Below are positions 1 to 7,238 of a stretch of DNA of 21,115 bases, in pieces. How positions within the stretch are numbered: the first letter of the stretch is position 1; every line of letters starts with the position of its first letter. Location: contig CADCUW010000684.1 of assembly GCA_902805985.1 (NCBI GenBank), positions 1-21,115 on the forward strand, given 5' to 3'. This DNA is from an uncultured Rubrobacteraceae bacterium. Its GTDB lineage: Bacteria; Actinomycetota; Rubrobacteria; Rubrobacterales; Rubrobacteraceae. The position numbers and the translations under genes are program-made. Below the pieces are notes generated by a model. The model was given only the letters and a program-made list of their open reading frames with translations. It did not search any database and was not told the origin of the DNA.

Positions 1-1
1 T

Positions 2-874
2 GATCTCTACGGCGACCGGCGGGTAGCGGCCGGACGGCACCGTCGCCCTGTAGGCGTTGTCCAGCCCCCGGTGCAGGTTCTCAGCCCGGACGAAGCGGCC
101 GTTCACCGAGATCGTCTGGCAGGACCGTCCGCCTTCGGTGAGGCTCGGGAGGGCCGCGTAGCCGGAGACCTTGAACGCCCCCGACTCATACGCCACCTCG
201 CGGAGCGCGCGGGCCTTGGCGACGCCGTGGATCTGGGCTAGTCGCTCCAAGAGGCCTCCCGCCTCCGGCAGGGAGAGGTAGTCCCGACCGGCCTCCGTCA
301 GGCGGAAGGCGACGGTCGGGTGGGCGACGGCCACGTGGGTGACGGTCTCGACGATGGCCGCCCTCTCGGCCCGGGGGCCCTTGAGGAAGGCCCTGCGGGC
401 CGGGACGTTATAGAAGAGGCGGTCCACCAGGACCGTCGTGCCCTTCGGGTGGGAGGCGGGGGAGACCTCAGCCCGGGCACCGCCTTCAACCTGGACCTTG
501 GTCGCTGCGCCCTCGCCCGTAGAGGTGGTCAGGCAGAGAGAGGAGACGCTCGCGATGGAGGGCAGGGCCTCGCCGCGGAAGCCTAGGGTGGTGACGGTCT
601 CTATGTCCTCGACCCTGTGGATCTTGCTCGTGGCGTGGCGCAGGATAGAGAGGCTGGCGTCTTCCGGGGGCATGCCCGAGCCGTCGTCCCGGATCATGAT
701 TCGGGAGGTCCCGCCTTCCCCGAGCTCGACCTCGACCCGGGAGGCCCCGGCGTCCAGAGAGTTCTCCACGAGCTCCTTGACGACGGAGGCCGGGCGATCG
801 ACCACCTCGCCCGCGGCGACCTGCTGGGCGACCCTTGGGTCGAGGACGTTGATGCTCGTTGTGGGCTCCATCAT
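2..874 (-). CDS. mutL: DNA mismatch repair protein MutL, N-terminal part (runs off the left edge)
   Basis: MutL is the GHKL-type ATPase that couples MutS mismatch recognition to downstream strand excision. About 291 codons are present, covering the ATPase domain. Visible motifs are KELVEN with the Mg/ATP-binding Asn at about residue 38, DDGSGM at about 63-68, HATSKI at about 80-85, GFRGEAL at about 98-104, and NVPARRAFL, where the family usually has NxPARxKFL. The reading frame is open to position 2, so the C-terminal dimerisation/endonuclease domain lies outside. Two adjacent ATG codons (874 and 871) could both start the protein, and no clear Shine-Dalgarno precedes them. A TACAAT box at 887-892 on the minus strand would give a very short leader. 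The gene is divergent from accB with only 66 bp between them. Identity is secure; the exact start is not. Confidence 0.95.
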   Translation of the reverse strand, partial: MMEPTTSINVLDPRVAQQVAAGEVVDRPASVVKELVENSLDAGASRVEVELGEGGTSRIMIRDDGSGMPPEDASLSILRHATSKIHRVEDIETVTTLGFRGEALPSIASVSSLCLTTSTGEGAATKVQVEGGARAEVSPASHPKGTTVLVDRLFYNVPARRAFLKGPRAERAAIVETVTHVAVAHPTVAFRLTEAGRDYLSLPEAGGLLERLAQIHGVAKARALREVAYESGAFKVSGYAALPSLTEGGRSCQTISVNGRFVRAENLHRGLDNAYRATVPSGRYPPVAVEI

Positions 875-886
875 CTGACTGCGGGG

Positions 887-932
887 ATTGTACAACCGCC
901 CTTGAGTTTTCCCACGGCGCGGGGTGTAGAAT
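887..932. promoter_or_regulatory. Overlapping divergent promoters of mutL (minus) and accB (plus)
   Basis: The 66-bp gap holds two -10-like hexamers facing apart. TACAAT (887-892, minus strand) lies 12 nt before the mutL ATG. TAGAAT (927-932, plus strand) lies 8 nt before the accB ATG. A TTGAGT at 902-907 could be the accB -35 box, but the 19-nt spacer is long. With such short distances the accB transcript would begin at or next to its start codon. Confidence 0.5.
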
Positions 933-940
933 CCCGGGCT

Positions 941-1411
941 ATGCGTAACGAAGAAGAGAGACGGCAGGAGGCTCTGCCGCTGGACCAGGTGGAGAGGGTC
1001 GTCGAGCTGCTGCGCGAGAGCGGGGTAGGGGAGATCCGGGTCAGGCGGGGGGAGACGGAGATCTCGGTAAAGGCGATGCCCGAGGCGTTGCCCGCCGCTC
1101 CGCCGGTCGCAGCCGGGAGCGGGACTGCCCAGGAGCCCGCCGAGGGCACGCCAGAGACGAACGGCCTGCACGCGATCCGCTCGCCGCTCGTCGGCACGTT
1201 CTACCGGGCACCAGCCCCCGGCGAGGAGTCGTACGTCGAGGTAGGGGATACTGTCCAGGCGGGGCAGGTACTCTGCATCGTCGAGGCGATGAAGATGATG
1301 AACGAGATCGTCGCCGACGTCCCCGGCGAGGTCGTCGAAGTCCTGGCAGAGAACTCCGGCGGCGTGGAGTACGACCAACCCCTCTTCCGCCTGCGGCCCG
1401 CAGCCTCTTGA
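941..1411 (+). CDS. accB: Biotin carboxyl carrier protein of acetyl-CoA carboxylase
   Basis: This 156-residue protein carries the biotin that accepts CO2 from AccC and delivers it to the carboxyltransferase for malonyl-CoA synthesis. The N-terminal half is a short charged helix followed by a Pro/Ala-rich linker (about residues 45-75). The C-terminal biotinyl domain (about 77-152) contains SPLVGTFYRAPAP and the biotinylation site EAMKMMNE, with the modified lysine at about residue 118. The frame stays open far upstream, but the domain organisation and the TAGAAT box 8 nt before this ATG favour the start at 941. No Shine-Dalgarno is visible, which fits a leaderless message. accC follows after 67 nt and is presumably cotranscribed. 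The length is typical for the family. Confidence 0.95.
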   Translation: MRNEEERRQEALPLDQVERVVELLRESGVGEIRVRRGETEISVKAMPEALPAAPPVAAGSGTAQEPAEGTPETNGLHAIRSPLVGTFYRAPAPGEESYVEVGDTVQAGQVLCIVEAMKMMNEIVADVPGEVVEVLAENSGGVEYDQPLFRLRPAAS

Positions 1412-1478
1412 ACCGGTGCTGACGGCGGAGAGAGGCGGCCATCCCCACGCGTCGCGCATCCCGGATGAGGGGGCGTAG

Positions 1479-2858
1479 ATGATCGGCAAGGTCCTCGTCG
1501 CCAATCGGGGGGAGATCGCGCTCCGCATCATCCGCGCCTGCCGCGAGCTTGGCATAAGGAGCGTGGCCGTCTACTCGACCGCCGATCGGGACTCCCTGCA
1601 CCACGAGCTGGCCGACGAATCGGTGTGCATAGGACCGCCGCCCGCGGCCCAGAGCTACCTGAACGTGCCAGCGATCATCTCGGCCGCCGAGCTGACCGGC
1701 GCCGACGCCGTCCATCCGGGCTACGGCTTTCTGGCCGAGAACGCCCGCTTCGCCGAGATCCTGGAGCGCGTGGGCCTGAAGCTCGTCGGCCCGTCATCGA
1801 GGATCATCTCGATGATGGGGGACAAGGCCGCCGCCCGGGACGCCGCCCGTAACGCGGGCGTCCCGATCACGCCGGGCTCCGACGGCGTCTGCGGGAGCGC
1901 CGCGGAGGTGAAGCGGGTGGGTGCTACGGTCGGCTACCCGCTGGTCATCAAGGCGAGCGCCGGCGGCGGGGGCAAGGGGATGCGCGTCGTCGAGAGCGAG
2001 GCTGGGGTCGAGAACGCCTTTCTCTCCGCGAGCCGGGAGGCTGGTGCCAGCTTCGGCGACGGGGCGGTCTACGTGGAGCGCTTCCTGGAGCGCCTCAGGC
2101 ACGTCGAGGTGCAGGTCCTCTCGGACTCCACGGGTGCCACGGTCGTCTTTCCGGAGAGGGACTGCTCCGTCCAGCGCCGCTACCAGAAGCTCATAGAGGA
2201 GTCCCCGGCACCCGACCTTCCGGAAGGGGTCCGCAGCGGCCTCCTTGCCGCGGCCTCCGACCTCGTCGGCTCCATAGGCTACGAGGGGGCCGGGACGGTC
2301 GAGTTCGTCGTCCACGAGGGCGAGTTCTTCTTTATCGAGATGAACACCAGGCTGCAGGTCGAGCATCCGGTCACGGAGATGGTAAGCGGGGTCGACTTGG
2401 TCGGGGAGCAGCTCAAGGTGGCCTCCGGCGAGAGCCTTGACGTCCCGGACTCGGCGCTCGTCGCGGACGGGCACGCGATGGAGTTCAGGATCAACGCCGA
2501 AGACCCCCGCCGCAACTTCCTGCCCCAGGCCGGTCCCGTGGAGTTCTACAACCCGCCCGGCGGGCCCGGCGTGCGGGTCGACTCCCACCTCTACGCCGGC
2601 TACCGGGTGCCGCCCAACTACGACTCGCTGTTGGCGAAGCTGATCGTGCACGCCCGCAGCCGCGATGCGGCCGTCCGGCGCGGCCTGCGGGCCCTGGACG
2701 AGTTCGCCGTCTCGGGACCCGAGACGACCATACCCCTCCACCTCGCCATCCTCGAAGACGAGGAGTTCCGCCGGGGCGGCGTCACCACCCGCTTTCTCGG
2801 GGACCGGGAGCTCAGGAACGAGGCGGGGCTCCTCCGTCTCGTGCGCCGGGACGCGTAG
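1479..2858 (+). CDS. accC: Acetyl-CoA carboxylase, biotin carboxylase subunit
   Basis: AccC carries out the ATP- and bicarbonate-dependent carboxylation of biotin on AccB. The 459-residue length matches the stand-alone bacterial subunit. Domains are the N-terminal Rossmann-like domain from KVLVANRGEIALRI, the ATP-grasp domain with Lys116 in GDKAAAR and the glycine-rich loop GGGGKGMR at about 162-169, the ERDCSVQRR segment at about 226-234, and the biotin carboxylase signature EMNTRLQVEHPVTE at about 287-300. A C-terminal domain follows. All expected catalytic segments are intact. No biotinyl domain is fused at the C-terminus, consistent with the separate accB upstream. The carboxyltransferase genes are not in this window. 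The start is the first ATG, with a weak G-rich stretch upstream. Confidence 0.96.
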   Translation: MIGKVLVANRGEIALRIIRACRELGIRSVAVYSTADRDSLHHELADESVCIGPPPAAQSYLNVPAIISAAELTGADAVHPGYGFLAENARFAEILERVGLKLVGPSSRIISMMGDKAAARDAARNAGVPITPGSDGVCGSAAEVKRVGATVGYPLVIKASAGGGGKGMRVVESEAGVENAFLSASREAGASFGDGAVYVERFLERLRHVEVQVLSDSTGATVVFPERDCSVQRRYQKLIEESPAPDLPEGVRSGLLAAASDLVGSIGYEGAGTVEFVVHEGEFFFIEMNTRLQVEHPVTEMVSGVDLVGEQLKVASGESLDVPDSALVADGHAMEFRINAEDPRRNFLPQAGPVEFYNPPGGPGVRVDSHLYAGYRVPPNYDSLLAKLIVHARSRDAAVRRGLRALDEFAVSGPETTIPLHLAILEDEEFRRGGVTTRFLGDRELRNEAGLLRLVRRDA

Positions 2859-2920
2859 GGTTCGGCCCTGGGCGTGTTAACCTCTGTGCCTCGAATTCCG
2901 CGTAGGTAAGAAGGAGTCGT

Positions 2921-3736
2921 GTGGCCGGAGAGACCGTGAAAGAAGAGCGCCTGCAGTTCGGGGGGATGGCCCGGTGGGACGGGCTCGACCTCTTCGGCCC
3001 GAACTATATGAGCGTCGCTTACAGGAAAGACGGCGAGATCCACGTCAAGGTCGATCCCTCGAGCATCCCGAGGATAGAGAACCCGCTGGCGCTGCGCATC
3101 TCCCGGCTGCCGATCCTCCGCTCGATCTTTTTCTGGGCGAGGCTTCTGATCCAGGTAGTAGGCTCCTTCTGGACCCTCGTCTTTTTCGCCGCCACGATGG
3201 TCGTGCTCTGGCTCTTCGTGCGCCTGATGGAGTTCGGCGGCGGGGGCGGCGGCCCGCTTGGCGGCCTCTTCTCGTTCTTCGCCGAGTTCCCCATCCTGCC
3301 CATCATGATCCTCTTCTTCGCCGGCATGAAGCTCTCCCCGGTCGGCCGCTACCACGGCGCCGAGCACAAGGCCGTCGCCGCCTACGAGAGGTACGGTGAG
3401 GTGACCATGCAAGGGGCGAAGTCCAGCAGCCGCATCCACCCCCGCTGCGGCACCAACATCCTCGCCTACATAGTCCTGGCCGCCCTCCTCGACCCGCTCG
3501 TAGGCTGGTGGGCTTACGCCTTTCTCCAGTTCATTCTCATCTCCGAGGCCTGGTTCATCTTCGGCGGGACCCGCCCCTCCATAGCCGTCGGCAACCTCTT
3601 CCAGAAGTACCTCACCACCACAGAGCCCCGCCGCGCCGAGCTGGAAGTAGCCGTCGAATCCATGAACCGGCTGCTCGAAGCCGAGCAAGGCCGCACCGGC
3701 GGTGGGAAGCGCGTACGGGTACCTGCCAGATACTAG
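2921..3736 (+). CDS. DUF1385 family membrane protein (YqhQ-like)
   Basis: This 271-residue protein belongs to the DUF1385/COG3872 family, described as predicted metal-dependent enzymes of unknown reaction. The family-defining motifs are present: GRYHGAEHKAV (about 142-152) and SRIHPRCGTN (about 170-179), whose His, Glu and Cys residues are plausible metal ligands. Hydrophobic segments at about 67-102, 120-138 and 178-213 indicate an integral membrane protein. The start is the GTG at 2921, preceded closely by AAGGAG (2911-2916); no better start is seen. It follows accC after 62 nt and may be cotranscribed with accBC, although no functional link to fatty acid synthesis is implied. A glycine run sits between the first two membrane segments. 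Family assignment is firm; function is unknown. Confidence 0.88.
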   Translation: MAGETVKEERLQFGGMARWDGLDLFGPNYMSVAYRKDGEIHVKVDPSSIPRIENPLALRISRLPILRSIFFWARLLIQVVGSFWTLVFFAATMVVLWLFVRLMEFGGGGGGPLGGLFSFFAEFPILPIMILFFAGMKLSPVGRYHGAEHKAVAAYERYGEVTMQGAKSSSRIHPRCGTNILAYIVLAALLDPLVGWWAYAFLQFILISEAWFIFGGTRPSIAVGNLFQKYLTTTEPRRAELEVAVESMNRLLEAEQGRTGGGKRVRVPARY

Positions 3737-3987
3737 GGTGCGGGAACCCCGTCTTCAGCCGCGCTCTTCCTGCACGGTCGTAGCAGCATCTGGGGCGATA
3801 CGGAGATGCATGCGCAACCCGCAGAGAACTCAAGGGAGCTGCAGCCGTGAGTCGATCATCGTATCGGGGATGTACCTTGGCTTCAGAACAGCCCTCCAGC
3901 TTGCCCTGAAGGACCGTAAGACCGATTCGGATGACGCCGAATCTCGACTGTGGTTCTCGAATGATCCCTGCCTGAAACGACTTTCGG
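3737..3987. other. Intergenic stretch of lower GC with a small hairpin
   Basis: No convincing gene is seen between the DUF1385 stop and the small membrane gene that ends at 3988. The base composition is visibly less GC-rich than in the flanks, and the short open frames have unremarkable protein sequences. GATTCGG (3924-3930) and CCGAATC (3937-3943) form a perfect 7-bp stem with a 6-nt loop. It could end transcription between the converging genes, but no T-run follows on either strand. Confidence 0.45.
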
Positions 3988-4212
3988 TCAGAACAAAGTG
4001 GAAGCAAAGAGCAAGGTTCCAACGGCCAGTAGACCGTACGCCAGCCAACCCAACAGACTCACCTTCTCCGTGATCCTACTCGCGGTCAGCGCGGCAAACG
4101 CGGCAAACGCCAGGCTGGCCGCGCCGAGTGTTGGATCTCCTGAAACCGTCAGCATTAGCGCGCCCAACAGCCACGCCGCGCCCGCTAACCACATCCACGC
4201 GGTGACAGACAC
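3988..4212 (-). CDS. Small hydrophobic membrane protein, three predicted helices
   Basis: This 74-residue protein is almost entirely membrane helices: about residues 6-24, 29-45 and 51-74, with a short charged loop (SRITEKVS) before the third. The GTG start at 4212 is preceded by a good GGGAGG Shine-Dalgarno with a 5-nt spacer, which supports real translation. I recognise no family. It lies downstream of, and on the same strand as, the cysteine-rich precursor-like gene, separated by 166 nt that include a strong hairpin. A small three-helix protein beside a bacteriocin-like gene could be an immunity protein, but that is inference from position and size only. The opposite strand is also open here but reads as an antisense shadow with no ribosome-binding site. 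Confidence 0.6.
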   Translation of the reverse strand: MSVTAWMWLAGAAWLLGALMLTVSGDPTLGAASLAFAAFAALTASRITEKVSLLGWLAYGLLAVGTLLFASTLF

Positions 4213-4310
4213 CTCAACCTCCCAGGTTTCATTCTAGACAACAGGCAGAAGTAGTACCGGCATGCCGGGAACATACCGCAGCATTGATGCCCCGATACCG
4301 ACAGGCGTCC

Positions 4311-4358
4311 TCGTCGGAGGGCTCGGGAGCGTAACTTACTTCCCGAACCCTCCGACGA
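4311..4358 (-). terminator. 18-bp stem-loop downstream of the cysteine-rich gene
   Basis: The arms 4311-4328 and 4341-4358 form an 18-position stem around a 12-nt loop. The single non-Watson-Crick position is C/A in plus-strand RNA but a G-U pair in minus-strand RNA, so the full stem forms only in the leftward transcript. It begins 20 nt past the stop of the leftward gene ending at 4379. No U-run follows, so it may be a processing or stability hairpin, or a U-less terminator. Confidence 0.5.
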
Positions 4359-4378
4359 AGGCTCGTCGATTCTTATTT

Positions 4379-5407
4379 TCACCTGATGCAGCAGCGCCGT
4401 ATAGCCCCAGGACAACCCAAGAAAGCACATGAGATGCAGGCTGCGCACGTCGACCTCGACGGTTTCTTTCTACAGGATGCGCAGGTTGCTACGCACGCCA
4501 CACATATGGTGGCGACTACGTTGAGCACGCAGCGATAGCTCCTGATTGGGCACCCGCACCTCATCGTCTCTACGATCCGGCCTTCGGCGGTTAGAAGCAT
4601 CCTATCCTTACCGTTTATGCTTTCGGCGACCGTTCGGATCTCTTTGCCGGGCACGACCGCCAGGAGCATTGCATGGGTATGATAGTTGCCGATCGGTTTT
4701 TCGGCCGCGTAGTGCACCACCGTTTTGTCGTCTGCAGACCAAGAGACCGCTGTCAGGGTGTTGCCGCCGTCGAGATCGTGTTTGATAGCTTTTGCCTCGT
4801 CGACAGGAGGCATCTGACCGTCCCAAATGTTGCGCGCGTCTTGACTGTCGGCTGCCACCTGGAGAGCCCTCTGTTTGGCGGCGCCATGCAGCTCCTTTTG
4901 AGACTTGTATTTCACTCGCTCTAGAGGGTGAGTCCATCCATCCTTGGCGGAAGCAGACCGGGGCGCGGCGCCTGTCGCTGATAGGATGGACATGGCAACC
5001 GCCGCGCCTGCTACCCTCTTGACGAACTGACCCCGGCTCAGGACATCTGTTGCCCAGGGGGAGATTGCCGCTGGCGCTGTCGAGCGGACCTCTCCCAGTA
5101 CTTGCAAGACCCTCCAGGTCTTGGGCAGACCCAGCCTCCTACCGAGCGCGACGCCGATACGCACACCCGTCCACGCCCTGACTTGCCCGTCCCTGGCCTC
5201 GATCAAGGTCGGAGCCCACGGCGCATTCTCGCCTAAGGCCTGATCTCGCCAGCGCTCCATCACGGGATCGTTGAGGCTGCGGATCTCCAGACCATCGCCG
5301 ACCGCCTCTTCGATACTTGTCGCCAACCCGCTACACGTGGCACACCCGGCGTCGAAGCCGAGCACCAGCCTGCGCCCGTCGCCGCCCCGGGTATTCGTCT
5401 CTTCCAC
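4379..5407 (-). CDS. Cysteine-rich bacteriocin-precursor-like protein with thioredoxin-like N-terminus
   Basis: The 342-residue product has three visible parts. Residues about 12-108 look like a thioredoxin/DUF393-type fold, with a CATC pair (Cys22, Cys25) and an APTL segment. Residues about 124-153 contain SRGQFVKR followed by a hydrophobic stretch and a polar Ala/Ser end, resembling an internal Tat-type signal or membrane anchor. After a polar middle domain, the last 60 residues hold 13 cysteines, starting at MRCGCP (about 282) and including CVACVATCASC and a final CC. The layout recalls proteins annotated as fulvocin C-related or halocin C8-like bacteriocin precursors; that is from memory and unverified. 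The start is the GTG at 5407 behind an AAGGAGAGGAG stretch. GC content is lower than in the neighbours, suggesting transfer. It may instead be an exported redox protein. Confidence 0.75.
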   Translation of the reverse strand: MEETNTRGGDGRRLVLGFDAGCATCSGLATSIEEAVGDGLEIRSLNDPVMERWRDQALGENAPWAPTLIEARDGQVRAWTGVRIGVALGRRLGLPKTWRVLQVLGEVRSTAPAAISPWATDVLSRGQFVKRVAGAAVAMSILSATGAAPRSASAKDGWTHPLERVKYKSQKELHGAAKQRALQVAADSQDARNIWDGQMPPVDEAKAIKHDLDGGNTLTAVSWSADDKTVVHYAAEKPIGNYHTHAMLLAVVPGKEIRTVAESINGKDRMLLTAEGRIVETMRCGCPIRSYRCVLNVVATICVACVATCASCRKKPSRSTCAACISCAFLGCPGAIRRCCIR

Positions 5408-5494
5408 CTCTCCCGCTCCTCTCCTTTGTTCGCCTTTGACAGTACGAATATCGGGTGGGGCTGGGGGGAGCTTTAGCGGGGAAGGTTCTGCCGG

Positions 5495-6241
5495 CTAGAC
5501 CGGCTGCTGGGTGGGGCGGATGAGGATCTCGTTGACGCTTACCCGATCGGGCTGCGTCACGGCGTAGACGATGGCGTTGGCTATGTCCTCGGACTGGAGT
5601 CTCTCCAGGTTCTCGAGGCCGCTGACGCTCTCCCTGGCGTCCTCGTCGGTGATGTGGTCGGTGAGCTCTGTGGCGACCGCGCCGGGCTCGACGATGGTCA
5701 CCCGGATGTTGTCCTCGAGGAGCTCCTGGCGCAGGCCTTCCGAGATGGCGCCCACGGCGTGCTTGGTTCCCGCGTAGACCCCGCTGGAGTTGCGGGTGAC
5801 CTTGCGGCCGGCGACGCTGGAGACGTTGACGAGGTGGCCGCCGCCCTGCCGCTTCATCGTCTCTACGGCGGCGTCGGTGGTGTAGAGGAGGCCGAGCACG
5901 TTTACGTCGAACATGCGGCGCCACTCGTCCGAGAGGCCCTTGCCGACGGTCGAGAGGAGCATGACGCCGGCGTTGTTGACGAGGATGTCGACGCTGCCGA
6001 ACTCCTCTTCGGCTTTACGGATCAGGCCGTGCGCCTGGCCCTCGTCGGCCACGTCGCACGTCGCCGCCAACACCCGGCCGCCCCTCTCTTCTATCCGCGT
6101 CGCGAGGTCGGCGAGCCGCTCCTCCCGCCGGGCCGCGACGACGACCGCAGCACCCTCGGCGGCCAGCGCCTCCGCCGTGGCCTCGCCGATGCCGCTCGAA
6201 GCGCCCGTTACAATAGCTACCTTGCCGTCCAGTTTCGGCAT
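5495..6241 (-). CDS. Short-chain dehydrogenase/reductase
   Basis: This 248-residue classical SDR is an NAD(P)-dependent oxidoreductase of unknown substrate. Visible features are the cofactor loop TGASSGIG (12-19), an AARREER segment at about 37-43 that suggests NADP preference, NNAG (89-92), NVSS (139-142) with the catalytic serine, and the catalytic pair in YAGTK (Tyr156, Lys160). The C-terminal ending RPTQQ resembles the YdfG-like COG4221 subgroup, some of which reduce or oxidise 3-hydroxy acids. The ATG at 6241 has a GAAAGG Shine-Dalgarno about 8 nt upstream. It starts 25 nt after the membrane protein gene on the same strand, so it is probably the last gene of the operon beginning at 8653. 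Confidence 0.92.
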   Translation of the reverse strand: MPKLDGKVAIVTGASSGIGEATAEALAAEGAAVVVAARREERLADLATRIEERGGRVLAATCDVADEGQAHGLIRKAEEEFGSVDILVNNAGVMLLSTVGKGLSDEWRRMFDVNVLGLLYTTDAAVETMKRQGGGHLVNVSSVAGRKVTRNSSGVYAGTKHAVGAISEGLRQELLEDNIRVTIVEPGAVATELTDHITDEDARESVSGLENLERLQSEDIANAIVYAVTQPDRVSVNEILIRPTQQPV

Positions 6242-6266
6242 ACGTGAACCTTTCTTTGGGTGTCGT

Positions 6267-7238
6267 CTACGCTACAGCGCTCGCCTCCGCCGGTCCCGGG
6301 TCTTCGCGGTGCCCGGTCAGGCGGAGGTAGGCGAGGGTCCAGTAAGCCTGGTGGAAGGCGCCGGCCAGGCACGTCACGAGGACGAAGGGGACGCTTAGGA
6401 GCAGCGCCAGAACGATGCCAACGACGAGGGCGACCGCGCCGAGTTCGGCCGTGGTCAGCGCCGTCACCACGCCGGAGGCCAGCAGGCCGGCGGCGAGGGT
6501 GGCGAAGAGCATGATCAGCCCGAAAGTCACCGCGATGGCTACCTGGATCAGGAGCAGCACCAGGCTCCTCCCGACGTTCTGGCGCAGTAACCGGAACGCC
6601 TCCTCGATGGAGGCGAAGACGCCCCTGTCGGCGACCACCGCCTCCCGTAGGGCGTACTGGTTGAGCAGCAGGAAAAAGGCCGAGAGGGCGACCACGAGCG
6701 GCAGAAAAAGGAGGACTACCAGCGAGACGGCGAGCACCCGCAGCGCCACCGACTCGGTGACAAAGAAGACGCCGACCCCGAGGAGGGCGGCGAGCGCGCA
6801 GACGACCAGCGTGACCACAAGCGAGACTACGAGGAGGAAGACTAACAGTCCGAGGACGCGCCAGAACCGGGCGAGACCGGCCCGCCAGGCGAGGCCGAAG
6901 CGCCGCTGCTCGCCGCGGTCAATGGCGGCGATGCTCTCGTTGATCGCCGCGCGGGAGAGCACGAAAAAGAAGGCGATGACCAGCAACAGGACGAGTACGG
7001 CCAGCAGCACGCCCGCGATCAGCGGCGCGGCGTTGTTCTCCCCAAACTCGCCGAGGTTCGTGACCCATGCCGGCGGCCGCCCGGCGGCCACGTCCTCGGC
7101 CCCGGGGGTCAGATCTCCGAAGGTCGAAGGTACGACGATAGAGTTCGCGGCCCCGCTCAGAAAGAACGCGAAGAACCAGAGGAACTTGTTGCGCCAGGAG
7201 ATCCTGAACGCGTCCTTTATAAGATCCCCGTAGTTCAC
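6267..7238 (-). CDS. Polytopic membrane protein, DUF-type
   Basis: This 323-residue protein begins with a short amphipathic start (MNYGDLIKDAFRISWRNK) and a first hydrophobic segment. An extracytoplasmic-looking loop follows, then about five to six further membrane segments between residues 75 and 310. The overall look (N-terminal KDAFRISWRNK, mid-protein NQYALREAV and EEAFRLLRQN segments) resembles the membrane domains found with glycerophosphodiester phosphodiesterases and similar DUF families; this is a structural impression, not an identification. The GTG start at 7238 overlaps the stop of the ATP-grasp gene in a GTGA arrangement, so translation is probably coupled. No enzyme motif is visible. 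Function is unknown. Confidence 0.82.
   Translation of the reverse strand: MNYGDLIKDAFRISWRNKFLWFFAFFLSGAANSIVVPSTFGDLTPGAEDVAAGRPPAWVTNLGEFGENNAAPLIAGVLLAVLVLLLVIAFFFVLSRAAINESIAAIDRGEQRRFGLAWRAGLARFWRVLGLLVFLLVVSLVVTLVVCALAALLGVGVFFVTESVALRVLAVSLVVLLFLPLVVALSAFFLLLNQYALREAVVADRGVFASIEEAFRLLRQNVGRSLVLLLIQVAIAVTFGLIMLFATLAAGLLASGVVTALTTAELGAVALVVGIVLALLLSVPFVLVTCLAGAFHQAYWTLAYLRLTGHREDPGPAEASAVA

Noticed and set aside
617..940. Upstream extension of accB
   Set aside because: The frame is open but antisense to mutL; the biotin carrier starts naturally at 941.
3702..4073. Plus-strand frame overlapping the end of the DUF1385 gene
   Set aside because: It has no ribosome-binding site and no protein-like pattern, and overlaps a well-supported gene.
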